DNA from: Tyto alba
Taxonomy: Eukaryota > Chordata > Aves > Strigiformes > Tytonidae
Direction of reading: 5' to 3'
Length of the DNA: 64,000 nucleotides
Assembly: GCF_018691265.1 (NCBI RefSeq)
Contig: NW_024881322.1
Location: 3,410,001 to 3,474,000, forward strand
The notes below the pieces were generated by a model that ran no database searches, was not told the origin of the DNA, and saw only the letters and a program-made list of their open reading frames with translations. The number at the start of each line of letters is the position of its first letter. Positions within the stretch are counted from its first letter, which is position 1. A program made the translations under genes and the position numbers. This document shows positions 51,970-62,900 of the stretch, piece after piece.

Positions 51970-54770
51970 GTGAGTTAATTTTTTGTTTAAATCAGTTCTA
52001 TGTCAAATAAATCAAAAGAAAGCTCACTGGAAGTGCGGGTTGAAATGCATGTGTTCTGGATTTTGAAAATCTGCAGACTGATAAAGAAGCTCACACACAA
52101 CGCCTATAGGTAGCTGTAATTTGGTTCATAGTTTTCTGAAGGTGACTAGAAATTCCACCAGATGACAACAGTCACATCAGAAAAGTCTGTAACGTTTTTA
52201 AGATCATACTGCTTTTCCCTTTCCCTGCCCCATTTATTACTAGGTCTCTGGCAGAGGTTGTAGCCTGCACATCAGAGTAGACAAAACAGATTGTGAGTGC
52301 CAAGTCACCTCAGTACACTTGGACAACTTCAAAAGCAGTTTAAAGTAACTCAGGTAACTTTACACGCATGTGGATAAGATGCTTTCAGCTTTTTGTGGGC
52401 TGAGCCATAGATGCAGCACCTTTGTGAAGGTCCTCAAGTGAAATTGCTGTTTCTACAGTGATCTTCCTATTATAGCCTCAACTTTTGATGGTCTGTCTTC
52501 TGAGTTGGGTGGGTAGCGCTTGAAAAATCATGTAACTTCCTGGTGGTTTAAAGTGGGTGCAAATCATTAATTAGTCTGATGTTACTGCCTTACTGTTAGA
52601 TGTGGAAATCCAAAGCATTCAGTAAAAGTGGGTTAAAACCAAGGTTTTTTGGGTTTGGTTTGTTTTTTTTGAGAGTGCCTTGTCGCTCTCTGAGTAGGTG
52701 AACACATTGTCTAGCTGTGTTATGGGAGTTGTAAATGAACTTTTTGTATGCTGTAGCAATGGTAGTCAAATTAAATTGTATACAGTAATTCTGAATTACA
52801 GTTACTTTGCTTACTGGTCATGCTTATGCAGTTGTCCTCTCTGGACTATTCACATGTCCTGTCTTCTGTGTGAAGCTTACTGTACACGGCCATGAACACA
52901 GACACTTGAACACCTGCTCTGTTTTTGTCCTGGGAATTGGATAACTACGTCCCTGTCATTTCAGTGGTGTTCAGGGTTTTCTCCCCTTGGCAGTCTGTAA
53001 CTATTGATCTGTTACTCAGCCACTACTGTTGACAGGCACTTGCTTGCTGCTAGATAAGCTTCCATGCTGATTCAGATTTTATGCAAAGTTCATGAATGCT
53101 CAGTGTCTCATGGGATGATTGGAATCTCTTCTAATACCTCCTAATAGTGTTTATCTAATGCACTGTCTAAATAAACCATTAAATGTAGATTCTTGCTTTC
53201 TGAACTCACGGATAGATGTTTATGACAATTTAGCAAATCATTTATTCCCAACAGTTGTTCTCTGTTAGAAAGATTTTAGATGGAACTTTCATTTCATAAG
53301 ATACAAAGTTACTTAAAAAGAATAATGTTACAATTTTCTATTCTGATGATATTTTACATCATCATCTGCAGTTTTTGGTGCCACAGATTAAATTTACATT
53401 AGACAAGACTCACCAGAGCCCTCTGTTGGAGGGTTTAGATTCACTGCCAGGATGCATGCTTAGTAGTGACCTGCTCTCAGAGCTGAAGTGCCTACCCAGG
53501 CCAGTGATGGTGTGTGAGCAAGAAACACTGGTAGAATCATAAAATGTTTTTAGGTTGGAAGGGACCTCTGGAGGTCCTCTGGCCCAACTCTCTACCCCTT
53601 TAAAGCAGGGCTAACTCGTGTCAGGCTACCAGGGCCTTGTCCACTTCAGTTTTGAGTATTTCCAAGGATGGCTGTCCCACAACTCCTCTGGGCCTTTGTT
53701 GCCATGTTTGATTACTCTCACTGTGGGGATTTTGTGGGTTTTTTTTGTGTTGTTTTTTCCTAACATCTAATTGAAATTTCCCTGCTTGTAACTTGTGTTT
53801 GTTCCCTTTTGTCCTATCATTGCTCACCACTAAGAAAAGTAGTGTTAATCCTGTTTGCAGTGTCAGCTTTATTTGGTTCCGTTACCAGCACAAAACATTC
53901 TGGTCTTATCATAAGACCATTCTGAACATTGTCTATTTTGAACAACGTGTAGTGATTAACAGAAACTTAACCACTGGCACTGAATTGGACTTTATCAGTA
54001 CAGCTGAAATAGTTCACAGCTGTTCTTTGGTTTCTGTGTGCATATGCTGCAAGGACTGCAGAAGCAACACCACTGACACTGCGTAGTTTTAATCTTTAAA
54101 CATAAAATAAATCTAGCCTGCTACAGAAGGCTTATTCTGTAATCAATTTCCAACCAAGCAGTAATATCTCAGTGTGGTTGCTGTCACTGTTACTTGTGCT
54201 GAGGAATTACCTTTATTTATCAGTAGAGGACCTCTGGAATTGGTAACCTAATAGGTACTGCTGTTTGAGAACATGTCTGGGCCTGCATTCGAATCCGTTT
54301 TCTCTGCAAACAAACCTATTTGGGTGCACAGTGTGCCATACTGAGGTACAGGCGGGCTGGAGGCAGTTCCTGGAACACAGCAGCAGTGCAGGAGCGTTAG
54401 TTTGAGCTCACACTGTCCCCTGGACGATCCCTCAGCCTTTACCAGCATTTGATGTTAAAAGCAGCAAGTATAGAATTGGTGGGAGTCCAATCTGTTATGG
54501 CAATACTATCTGAAGATAGGAGTTGAAATATGCCATGTTTTGTCTGCTTCTAGGCCTGTATTTCTAAGCATAATATAAGCTTACTTATACAGTGTTGACT
54601 GTGATGGCGACACAACTACAAGGAGGTGAAAGATTGCCATTTTAGTCTGCCTGCTATTTCTCCGTTTTCCAAATCCCATAACTATTTTTTTTTCATAGAA
54701 ATGACAGTGCTCTCAAGTATATATATATATTATTATTTTTTTTTAATATTTTTTTCCCCTCTCTCCACAG
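51970..54770 (+). other. CMTM8: CMTM8 intron 3
   Basis: A 2.8 kb intron with donor GTGAGT and acceptor CTCTCTCCACAG. The acceptor is preceded by a TA repeat (about 54718-54730) and a long T-rich stretch that acts as polypyrimidine tract. The intron contains an antisense CR1 fragment (53532-53850) and a G+T tract (52643-52671). No coding sequence is seen. Confidence 0.9.
53532..53850 (-). mobile_element. CR1 LINE fragment, 5'-truncated, antisense
   Basis: Read on the minus strand, the left end carries the CR1 3' terminus: GGTCCCTTCCAACC-type sequence followed by imperfect copies of the terminal octamer (ATTTTATG, then ATTCTA). The rest matches the familiar 3' untranslated part of CR1. On the + strand this reads GTTGGAAGGGACCTCTGGAG, then a block on compressing and weakening terms (GGCTGTCCCACAACTCCTCTGGGC), then CCCTTTTGTCCTATCATTGC near the right end. 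About 320 bases remain, with no reverse transcriptase coding part. A T/G-rich insertion or expansion (53731-53758) interrupts it. CR1 copies are normally 5'-truncated like this and lack a poly(A) tail. It lies in CMTM8 intron 3, opposite to the gene. Confidence 0.9.
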
Positions 54771-54854
54771 TTCTTTGCCTTCGTGGTTACCTCCTGCTAT
54801 GCTGGAAATACGTATTTTAGCTTTATATCTTGGCGATCACGAACTTTGCAGTAA
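54771..54854 (+). CDS. CMTM8: CMTM8 exon 4 (terminal coding exon)
   Basis: This encodes residues 159-185: FFAFVVTSCYAGNTYFSFIS, which is transmembrane helix 4, then a short basic cytoplasmic tail WRSRTLQ and TAA (54852-54854). It matches the mammalian CMTM8 C-terminus nearly residue for residue (human tail WRSRTIQ as I recall). The exon starts right after CTCCACAG in phase 0, continuing the frame from exon 3. With the other three exons it completes a 185-residue protein, against 173 in human; the extra length lies in the N-terminal Pro/Gln segment. Confidence 0.97.
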   Translation, partial: FFAFVVTSCYAGNTYFSFISWRSRTLQ

Positions 54855-55048
54855 ATATTTTGTTAAAATGAATTCTGTACTATAAAATATCTTGAGGATT
54901 ATGCTCTTTTGACAAAAGCTTGGAAGAGGGATGAGGTCTTTTTGAACATTTCTGTTAGAATTGACAATATATTTTAAGCGGAGATTAAATAATTATTTAT
55001 AATACAATTCCATCTTTAGAGACATCTAACACAGACTTTGTACTGTAT

Positions 55049-55054
55049 AATAAA
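55049..55054 (+). terminator. CMTM8: CMTM8 poly(A) signal 1
   Basis: AATAAA about 195 bases after the stop codon, followed by TTTTGTACTGCTTCTTTTAG, a T-rich downstream region suitable for cleavage. Confidence 0.5.
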
Positions 55055-55127
55055 ATTTTGTACTGCTTCTTTTAGAGTTAACATAGTATTTTTCTAGATA
55101 TTGTATAGATGTTATTACTAAACCTTT

Positions 55128-55133
55128 AATAAA
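55128..55133 (+). terminator. CMTM8: CMTM8 poly(A) signal 2
   Basis: A second perfect AATAAA about 275 bases after the stop, followed by a moderately T/G-containing stretch. It competes with the first signal, and the sequence alone does not say which is used. Confidence 0.5.
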
Positions 55134-55288
55134 TCTTACTCAGACAATGTGCCAATCTTGTAAATGTAACTTTTAAAACATTACAGGTATGCTTTTGATA
55201 TTGAATGCTACAAATTAAAATTTATACTGTCTCGCTATTATATATTAAAAGCGACATTGTGCAGAAAAACCCCACCAAAAACTTTAAA

Positions 55289-55298
55289 AATAAATAAA
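55289..55298 (+). terminator. CMTM8: CMTM8 poly(A) signal 3 (two overlapping hexamers)
   Basis: Two overlapping AATAAA copies (55289-55294 and 55293-55298), followed about 20 bases on by GTGCATGTTTTGT, a good GU-rich element. This could be the distal site. Confidence 0.45.
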
Positions 55299-56824
55299 TG
55301 AGTGAACTGTGCATGTTTTGTAAACTGGGAGAAGGTTGCTTTTTAAATGTCTTTTCCAGAGTAAAATATATGCTACTAAGAATTCTGATGATCCTGTCAG
55401 TGTGCATATTCTAGCAGTTTCTCCTGATCATTAAATTGCTCTTGGAACCTGTTACTGTAGGTCTGAAGCTCCCTGATGGAATGTTGCACCTGAAACACAT
55501 TATCTTAACAGGTTTCTCAAATCCAGCAGACTTCAAGGCAAAAGTCTAGACAACAGTTCCTTAGTGCTCAGTGTTTAACCTACTGAGAATATCACAAAAC
55601 AACTATGAAAGGTAATACATTTTGTTTCTCAGGGAACTGTGTTCTTCTCTTTTCTCCTCAGATTAGGCCATTAATCTGTCCTAATTAAAATCTGGGTTTC
55701 TAAATCCTATTAAATGATAGAAAGATTAAATCCATAGAAGAACTGTCAAGACACCAGTGCTAGAAACAAAGGATTTCTTCCCTCCTTTCTTGTCTACTGG
55801 CATTGTCTGTGAGCTATTAGTTTAACAAATGCAGTTTTTAATTTGATGCTTATATTTAAATATCTTTGAGTCAAGCAGAAGTGTGACAGAAGATTATGAC
55901 TTTCAAAACAGATACCTTTGAAAATTACTTTCATATACAAATTATCTAGGGAATTTTTTCCAGGAGTTATTTGGAGGGTATAAGGTTGTGATTATTTTGT
56001 GATATTATTTAAAGCTTTCCTCATTTAAAACTACTGGTAAATCTTTTGTTCCTTGATTAAGAAGATTTGGATTCCCTTCCTGTCTTCAGAAACTGAGTTG
56101 GATGATTATATATTGTAGTAGATAAATCTTCCTGCTTAAAAAAACTTCTTTTTCTCCCTGTAACTAAATGGTGTGTGCATGCCCTGCAGCAAAGATGACT
56201 TATCATCAGCCAGCTAATTCTGTCCTCAATCACATTGTTTTATTCTTGATTATCTAGTCACAGGATTTCAGTGCAAGGGAAGCCAAGATATTATTTAAAA
56301 GCCTATATTTGTCTGCAGATTGCATCTGGCCTGTACAACAAAGGTCAGGCTGTCTGCTGCTTGCTAAAATTACCCAGTTGTGAGAAGGAAGAAGGGCTAC
56401 CAACTATGCGTTTTATCTACACAGATAAAATGTGTCATTAAAATCCCATATGCTCTTTTCCATTGCTGGAAAAAAATCAAAGGCGTAAAAATGATCCAAA
56501 TGTCAACTGATAAAATATGACTAGAAATATAGCCAGAATTAGCATCTCATCAGTGATTTCTCATCAGTAAAAATGCTTTCATAGTAATAGAAATTCTTCC
56601 TTAAATGATATTTGATGTACCGGTCTGAAGTCCAAAGAACGTGACAACGTTTGCACAAATGTTTCATGATTTTGTGGGAACTGCAATGGTCTGGTCTGAA
56701 GTCATAACCCAGACAACATTTGTGGATAGAGGTTGTAAAGAGAGAGCAGAGTTAAGACAGAATAATATGTTTCATCCAGTTTACCAAAAACCCTCACGGA
56801 AGCTGTGTGTTACGTGTCAGAACA

Positions 56825-56854
56825 AACCCATTAATGGGTTTATTAACCCATTAA
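56825..56854. repeat. Perfect 16-base palindrome plus a third half-site
   Basis: AACCCATTAATGGGTT (56825-56840) is its own reverse complement. A third copy of the half-unit, AACCCATTAA, follows at 56845-56854. Confidence 0.85.
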
Positions 56855-57050
56855 AAGGACAAACCCACACTGTTAACAGATGAAGAATGATTCTGGCAAA
56901 ATATCTACCACCTCTGAGCCTTCAGTGCTGATCCTCAGAGAAAGATTTTTGGAATATCTTCCAAAGGCAAATCTGTGAGTTGAATCCTTAGTTCTGAATT
57001 TTAAAAAATATGTACTAGACAGAAATTAGCTTTATGCTTGGCCTTGCCTT

Positions 57051-57064
57051 CCCCCCCCCCCCCC
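57051..57064. repeat. Poly(C) run of 14
   Basis: Fourteen consecutive C residues in otherwise AT-rich intergenic DNA. Confidence 0.8.
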
Positions 57065-58097
57065 AAGCCGCAGCTTATCTGCCTTGCTCTTTCCTTTTAG
57101 AAAGATAATTATTTCACTTCCCATGCTTCTTCTCATCTGTCTCATTTCTCGGCTGTTCCCCAGGTACCAACTGTCTGTTTTTCAAGCGTTCTAAATATCT
57201 AGTTAAAATTGGAGGAATCGGAACAAGCTGAGAATTACTTCTGAAGTTTGCTCCTCCCATTTCAGGCCTGAAGAAAGGCATAAGCATACAAAAAGTTACC
57301 TGTTTCTTCCAGCGCATTAGTCTTAAATACTGATTTGCAAACTATGACTTATGCCTTTGTATATTCTAATACTGATAAGATAAGCTAGCTGTGGTTTATC
57401 ATGTAACAATTAAAACAAGACTTGTGGCTGCAGGTATTGCTTAGTGTTCATAAGATTGAAAGAAACCTTATTTAAAAGAACAACTGGTAAGTGATGAAAT
57501 CATTAGTGAAATTCTTAATACAGGTATTTAGAAGAATAAACAAAATGCTAGTCAACATGTAGAATGAAGGTATTTGACATTATAAGTAACTTGTTTCAGA
57601 TGGTTTTTGAAAAAATTTAAGTCACCCACGTACATTAGGATACTTGATATGAACTTATGGCCATCAAATTTCATTTATTAAGGAGTTGTCACTACCTCTT
57701 ATCATAATACATGATGCACTTAACAAGATGAAGTAGTAGTATGAGAAGTATAATTAAAAACTTAGATTTCAGCAGTGTTTTAGACTGACTTTGTGCCAGT
57801 GGTTTACAGAAGATGGTTGTATTTCTGAGTAGAAAATATGACTGTTATTCTACTTGTATAAATTTAAAGGTATTTCTGTTTCACTGGGCTGAACTCAGAT
57901 CAGCAGGGCCCCAGTCATATACACCCTTTCAAAAGAAGAACTAAAGAAGCTGAATCAGTGGATAAGAAAAGTGTATTTCTTAATAGGAAGTACAGAAGTT
58001 ACTAGAACCTTCTTCCACAGAGCTTTCAAGAAGCCTCTAACTGTGCATGCTTCTGATCTGTAACTGTAAGAAGAGGGGACAAAAAGCAGCTGTTTTT

Positions 58098-58151
58098 AAA
58101 AAAAAAAAAAAAAACAACACCAGAACACCACCACAAACAAAAACCAAACAA
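58098..58151. repeat. A-run followed by an A+C tract
   Basis: Seventeen A residues, then a stretch made of A and C with single exceptions. It is the complementary-strand equivalent of the G+T tracts elsewhere in the window. Confidence 0.75.
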
Positions 58152-58210
58152 CTCTCAACAGCCAACACACTACTGTTGTGCAAATGGGCAGTGTATTTGG
58201 TATCTAATGA

Positions 58211-58260
58211 AATGAGATAAAATTTGATGGGACAGGTAATATCTTTTATTGTGACTACTT
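58211..58260 (+). repeat. Possible ancient amniote interspersed repeat fragment (second copy)
   Basis: GGTAATATCTTTTATT (58235-58250) matches the segment at 49903-49918 at 14 of 16 bases and is preceded by GATGGGACA. It resembles the same remembered amniote repeat phrase. It is short, and the family assignment is uncertain. Confidence 0.3.
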
Positions 58261-58749
58261 AATTTGGGCTTAATAGGAGCCCAAAACTATGTACTGCTTA
58301 ATCTTATCACAGACCATTGCCTACACGGGCAAACCCTGTCTTGCTCATATGAACTATTTATGCTAGCCCCAGACTTGTGTTGGAGATCATCTGAACTTAG
58401 CTGTCTGCCCTCCTAAGGTAATTTTAATTGCTGAAGGAGCTATTAAATACTAATTATTAACAGAATGTGCATCCTAACTGCAGAGCAGAGCAGCAGCTGG
58501 GGTTGCCACCCGAATAAAGCAGCGTATGCCCACCTTGGAGGCCTGCCCCTAACCTCACTTGTCAAAAAGCAGAACAAGTTATTTTTAAACTTGAGGAAAT
58601 ACACAGCTTCCTTTGCCGAGTTTTGTTAGTATCTCTGCATGCTTTAGTTCAAACAAGGGAGGGTTGAGACACAGGGACAGTTGCTCCACTTTCGCCTGTC
58701 GCTGCCCGTTTAACGCAAATGTTTTTTCACGAGGTTTTGGGGGGTGAGA

Positions 58750-59900
58750 ACAAAAACGCGTTGTGTGGGACGGCGCTGTTTGCAGCCCTCCCTCCCTCCC
58801 CTGCGAAGCACCGGGGCAGCTCCCCTCCGCCACCCTCGCCGACGAACTTCGCCAGGCCGAGCTTCCCCTCCCGCCACCCCGCAACCGCCGGCGGGGCGTC
58901 CCCGCTCGGAAAAGTTCTCCTCGGCCTCTCGCTTCACGTCCCGCAGCCGCAGAAAGGGGGGACGGAGTCCCGGCACGACCGCCCCGGCCCCCCGCTTCCC
59001 CCCCCCGCCCCGCAACGGGCGAGCCCCGGCGGCTTCTCCTCGCCCGGCCCCCGCCGGGGCGGGCGGCGAGCGGGGAGGTGCCGCGATCCGGTCCCGCCCC
59101 GTCCCCGTCCCCCTGTCCCGGGCCGGGCAGCGGCGAGGGGAGAGCGGGAAGGAGCCATGTCTCACGGGGGGCGAGTGATCCGCACCGGGGTGAGCAGCGG
59201 GGGGCCCGCGGCCCCACCGGCCGCCAGCGCCTCCTCCTCGGCGGGCTCGGACGCGGAGCTGATGGACGGCGCTTATTTCCGCTCCTGCGCCGGCATGCTG
59301 AAGGTGGCCCAGATGGTAAGGGGCGAGCGGGGCGGGGGGCGGCCCGTGGGGACGTTGTGGGGGACCCTCGGCCCGCGCGGGCGGGCGGGGCGGTGGCCCC
59401 CGGCTGGGTCGTTTCTGTGGGCGACGGGGCCGGAGGGTGTCGTGTCGCGGGGTCGCAGCTCCTCGCCGGTTTGGCCGCTGCGAATTCAGCCCTCGGGTCT
59501 CGCAGCTGGCCGGGGGAGAAGGGGAAGCCCCCGGTTCCCCTGGCAGAGCGGGGCGTCAAGGCCTCACCCGAGCCGCCCTCGCCTTCTCCTGAGGCGGCCG
59601 CGCGCGCTTCGTGCGTAACGCCGCTCGCTCGAAGCCCCGCGTGGTGGTCTGGCTTTGGCCACGGGTAGCTAACGCCAACTGTTAACAACTTTTTCCGCCG
59701 TTGATAATAACCGTGGCGACGCTGGGATGGAAAGGCACACCAGGGACGCCTCGTTCTCTAGCGCGGGTAAGTCTCTGTGAGGAAGCGGGGCCCAGTGCCG
59801 GCGCCCGCAGCGGGCTGGTGGAGGTGGCCACCGTGGCGGAGGCTGCTAGCCCAGCCGGCTCCGTGCCCTGTCTGTCAGAGACCTCCAGGCAGGGACCCAG
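58750..59900 (+). promoter_or_regulatory. CMTM7: CpG island and promoter region of CMTM7
   Basis: An abrupt GC- and CpG-rich block surrounding CMTM7 exon 1. GC-box-like motifs cluster just upstream of the start codon: CCCCGCCCC (59003-59011), GGGGCGGGC (59056-59064) and CCCGCCCC (59093-59100). No TATA box is apparent. Transcription probably starts within the 150 bases or so before 59157, but this cannot be fixed from sequence. The very long open frames here on both strands, including one of 367 codons on the minus strand, follow from the scarcity of stops in GC-rich DNA. Confidence 0.85.
59157..59315 (+). CDS. CMTM7: CKLF-like MARVEL transmembrane domain-containing protein 7, exon 1 (partial gene)
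   Basis: This encodes residues 1-53 of CMTM7, a MARVEL-domain membrane protein. In mammals it is reported to promote EGFR internalisation through Rab5 and to support B-cell receptor signalling and B-1a cell development. The start MSHGGRVIRTGVSSG matches the mammalian CMTM7 start (MSHGAGLVRT as I recall). A low-complexity Ala/Ser/Pro segment (about residues 15-33) follows, then the conserved LKVAQM at the exon end, where helix 1 begins in the next exon. The donor is GTAAGG at 59316, phase 0, as in CMTM8 exon 1. ATG 59157 has G at -3. The frame is also open upstream to an ATG at 58719, but only the MSHG start agrees with orthologues. Exon 2, expected to begin VTLLIAF or similar, is not in the window. 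Confidence 0.93.
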
Positions 59901-62900
59901 GGGGGGATCTGGGAGGTGAAAAGCAGAGATTCGAAAGAAATCGATAGCAGAACGCTGCCGGCATTTGAGCCCGATGCCTTAACTTGACTCAGCGCCGGAA
60001 ACTTTGCGCCATCCAGATGTGGAGAGGATTCACAGATGGATAAGCTCTTTCTCTTTTCTGTGGCGCATAATTGTCCATGGAGTGATTTTTCAGCTTAATT
60101 CCAGTAGCGGTAGTGAGTAATGGCTAGAAAAGAGTGTAGAACACAGGCAACACGCAGCAGTATTTCTTCACATACATTGTCATCCTCTTGTTGTACTTTG
60201 ACAACATTTGATGCTGGAGTTGTTGCCTTCATTTTTTATAAACCCCAATGCCCTTTTTTTCCCCCCTTGCCTTTATTTGCCTAGTCATTTTTTTAAAACT
60301 TGTGTAAGTTACTAGCATCCAAAGTCCTAAGCTGACGTTAGAAGTTGGGAATCTTTTTTGTTCTTGGTTACTGTGGAGTAATATAAAATCCTAAAGTTTC
60401 TCTTTAAAAGCTGCCCAGTTTCTACCAGTTCATTAATAGCCATCAGCTGCCCTTAGAAATGAGCCTTGCTAGCAAGAGACAGAATTGGGTGTGAGTGGGC
60501 ATGGCTACCTGCTCCTGCTGAGCATTTGTGCTGCGCTCGCGAGACCTCCGGGCCATCCCTGGCTATGAATTCAGTTCGGCGGTAATACAGATGGTTGTCT
60601 GCTGCCTTCTCTTCCCTTGGGTTGCTCCCAAACCGGTGTGTGGATCTGGAGTATCTTTTCAGGAGACAAATGACATTCTTTTGATCACGTGTCTGCATTG
60701 CAAACAAACCTGTAGTTCTAAAATGGCAGACTGAGCTAAAACGGTAGAATTAGCTAAAAGTCTGCTTATCATTTTGCTTTCACTGCTGTGGAAAGAACAG
60801 TTCCTTTTAAGAACTAGAAATACGTAGTCCTCTGCTCTCCATCCTGCTGTGGTGTCGCTACAGCTATGACGTGTGATTCTTGCAGCCAGCACAAGTGTGC
60901 TTATTTGTGCTGCAATTTCAGGTTTCGGTGCACATGTAAAGTGTGTATGTATACTTTACATACTTCACATATTTTTATGTAATGTATGTAAATCTATAAT
61001 TTTATGTAATTCTTCACATACTCTACATAAAGTAATAGTTTATCGGTGCTGTTCAATATCAAATTCATCAGAATTTAAGCTATTGGCTTTCTGAAGTGAC
61101 TTTAATAGAAGTTAAAATAATGTAAATTAGTTCCCTGTAGCACCCTTTCAGCTTCACCTCCCTACATTTTTTTCTGCTTTCCAGCTTGCCTGTACATAAC
61201 ATCAGTAGGAGTCACCTCAGATATCCAAGGAACTTCAGGCAAATGAACTTCTTTTAACATGGTATCACAATAGTGTCTTCTTCTCAAATAATTCCTTAAG
61301 AAGACTAAACATTTGTGCTGCAGTGTGTGGAAATAACCAGGATAGGTTAGTTCTAGACTAACTCCTGCACCCAATAAAATACAGAGAGCCAAATGTTTTC
61401 ACAACTCTCCTTTACCTCTTCTCAGACAGTGTTCCCACTATATCCATGGGTCCATTTGTATTACCATGCAGTTCTAGTAAGAAGTGTTTGCAGTATCGTT
61501 CTGGGAAAAGAATTCTTTATGCTAAATCTATAAACATTCCTGCATGTTGATGTGGCTGGTGGGACTGCAGCCTTACTAAGAAGGACAGCTGTTATGCTGG
61601 CAGGGAACAAAGGTGAGGCCTTTTGGAGTAGACATATAGCACACTAAATTCCATGTTGGGCCTCTGAATGGTTGTGGTTATGAAGAGGGAACATTACTGT
61701 TTCTGTTTTTCTTCCTCACTCCCTTTTACCAAGAAGTGAATGATGTGAGAGAGAACAAGAAAGAAACATTTCATCATTTACTGTAATGTTAAGGGCTGTT
61801 TGCAGTGCTTGCAAGCTAAAAAAAAAATTGATTGCATGTATATGTGCATGAAATAATTCTAATAGATTACAACAATATGCTATGGAAATTATACAAAGGA
61901 AATTGAAGATAATGTTGCAGCTGTGCTTCTGTAAGAAAGATCATGACACATGGACTAAAACTCAGCAATCTTGGACAAGATTAAGAGATTGTACAGCAAT
62001 CTGATGATTACTGAATTGTTACTGGTATCTAAATGTTACCAGTGCTTTCTCTCCAAATTCTGGGTGCTGTGGTGTTTAGCATTGAATGAAATTAGGAAGT
62101 AAAAAATGTGTTTCTTGCCTGCAAGCCTACACAAATTCCTTTACTTTTTTGCTGGAGAATTTCTTTAACCTTGCAGAATGATTATAGCTTTGAAAATATA
62201 ATGCATTTTATGCATCAAGTTCCTGGCTTTCTAATGCTTAGGGAATGGTCTGTAAATATTTTGAAAATAAAATGGAGGAGAAAACATAGTTCTATGACTT
62301 GTGTATTTTACATGGCAGTAAGAAAGTTTGAAAACTCTTCCAGTGCGTATTACTAATGTTAGTAAGGGCTCCATTTTCAAAATCCTGTCTGAATTGACGC
62401 TGTAATTTTAACAGGAAGTTAAGAAGTATCTTCAACATCTAGCCCACTTCAACTGCTTTAATTTGATGGTGATTAATACAGCTTTTGCCTTTTTCTTTTC
62501 TTTATTTCCTTTTTTTTTTGTTTTTTGTTTTTTGTATTTGCAGTTTTGTCGAGGTCTCCTTTATATGGGGGGATACATGCAGAATCCCATTGTGGCCACC
62601 TTGGTTCTATAGCAGCTGTGTGCTGAGTAAGTGTGTGAGCGGGTATGTGTCAGTGGGCACAACACACTGACACCAGAGATGCTAAATAACTCGAATTTTA
62701 GCCAACTCAGGAAATTTGACGTACATGGCAGTCTTCAGTACGCCACGCTAACTGTGCTGATTTGTTTGAAGCACATTTGCTCTGTGTCTGTGCTACTGCT
62801 GGCAGTATTGTAAGACTTTCTTGGAACCTAATGGGCCTTAACTTGGTGAGCTCTCAGAAGATGGGCTCTTGGAAGCCTTCTGAGACATCCTGTGCCATTA

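Larger units (their letters stand above)
54855..55160 (+). other. CMTM8: CMTM8 3' untranslated region (inferred, short form)
   Basis: AT-rich sequence after the stop codon, with poly(A) signals at 55049 and 55128. A longer form could reach about 55320 using the overlapping signals at 55289-55298. No reading frame of interest. Confidence 0.55.
55320..58750. other. Intergenic region between CMTM8 and CMTM7
   Basis: About 3.4 kb of AT-rich DNA without a supported gene. It contains a 14-base C run (57051-57064), a 16-base palindrome (56825-56840), a possible ancient repeat fragment (58211-58260) and an A/C-rich tract (58098-58151). The shortness of the gap is consistent with tandem paralogues. 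Confidence 0.8.

Noticed and set aside
58585..59688. A 367-codon minus-strand open frame over the CMTM7 promoter
   Set aside because: It is an Arg/Gly/Pro-rich shadow frame in a CpG island where stops are rare, antisense to the recognised CMTM7 exon.
62485..62670. A + strand frame after a polypyrimidine tract and CAG at about 62544, considered as CMTM7 exon 2
   Set aside because: The translated sequence contains neither a MARVEL helix nor the expected continuation after LKVAQM.
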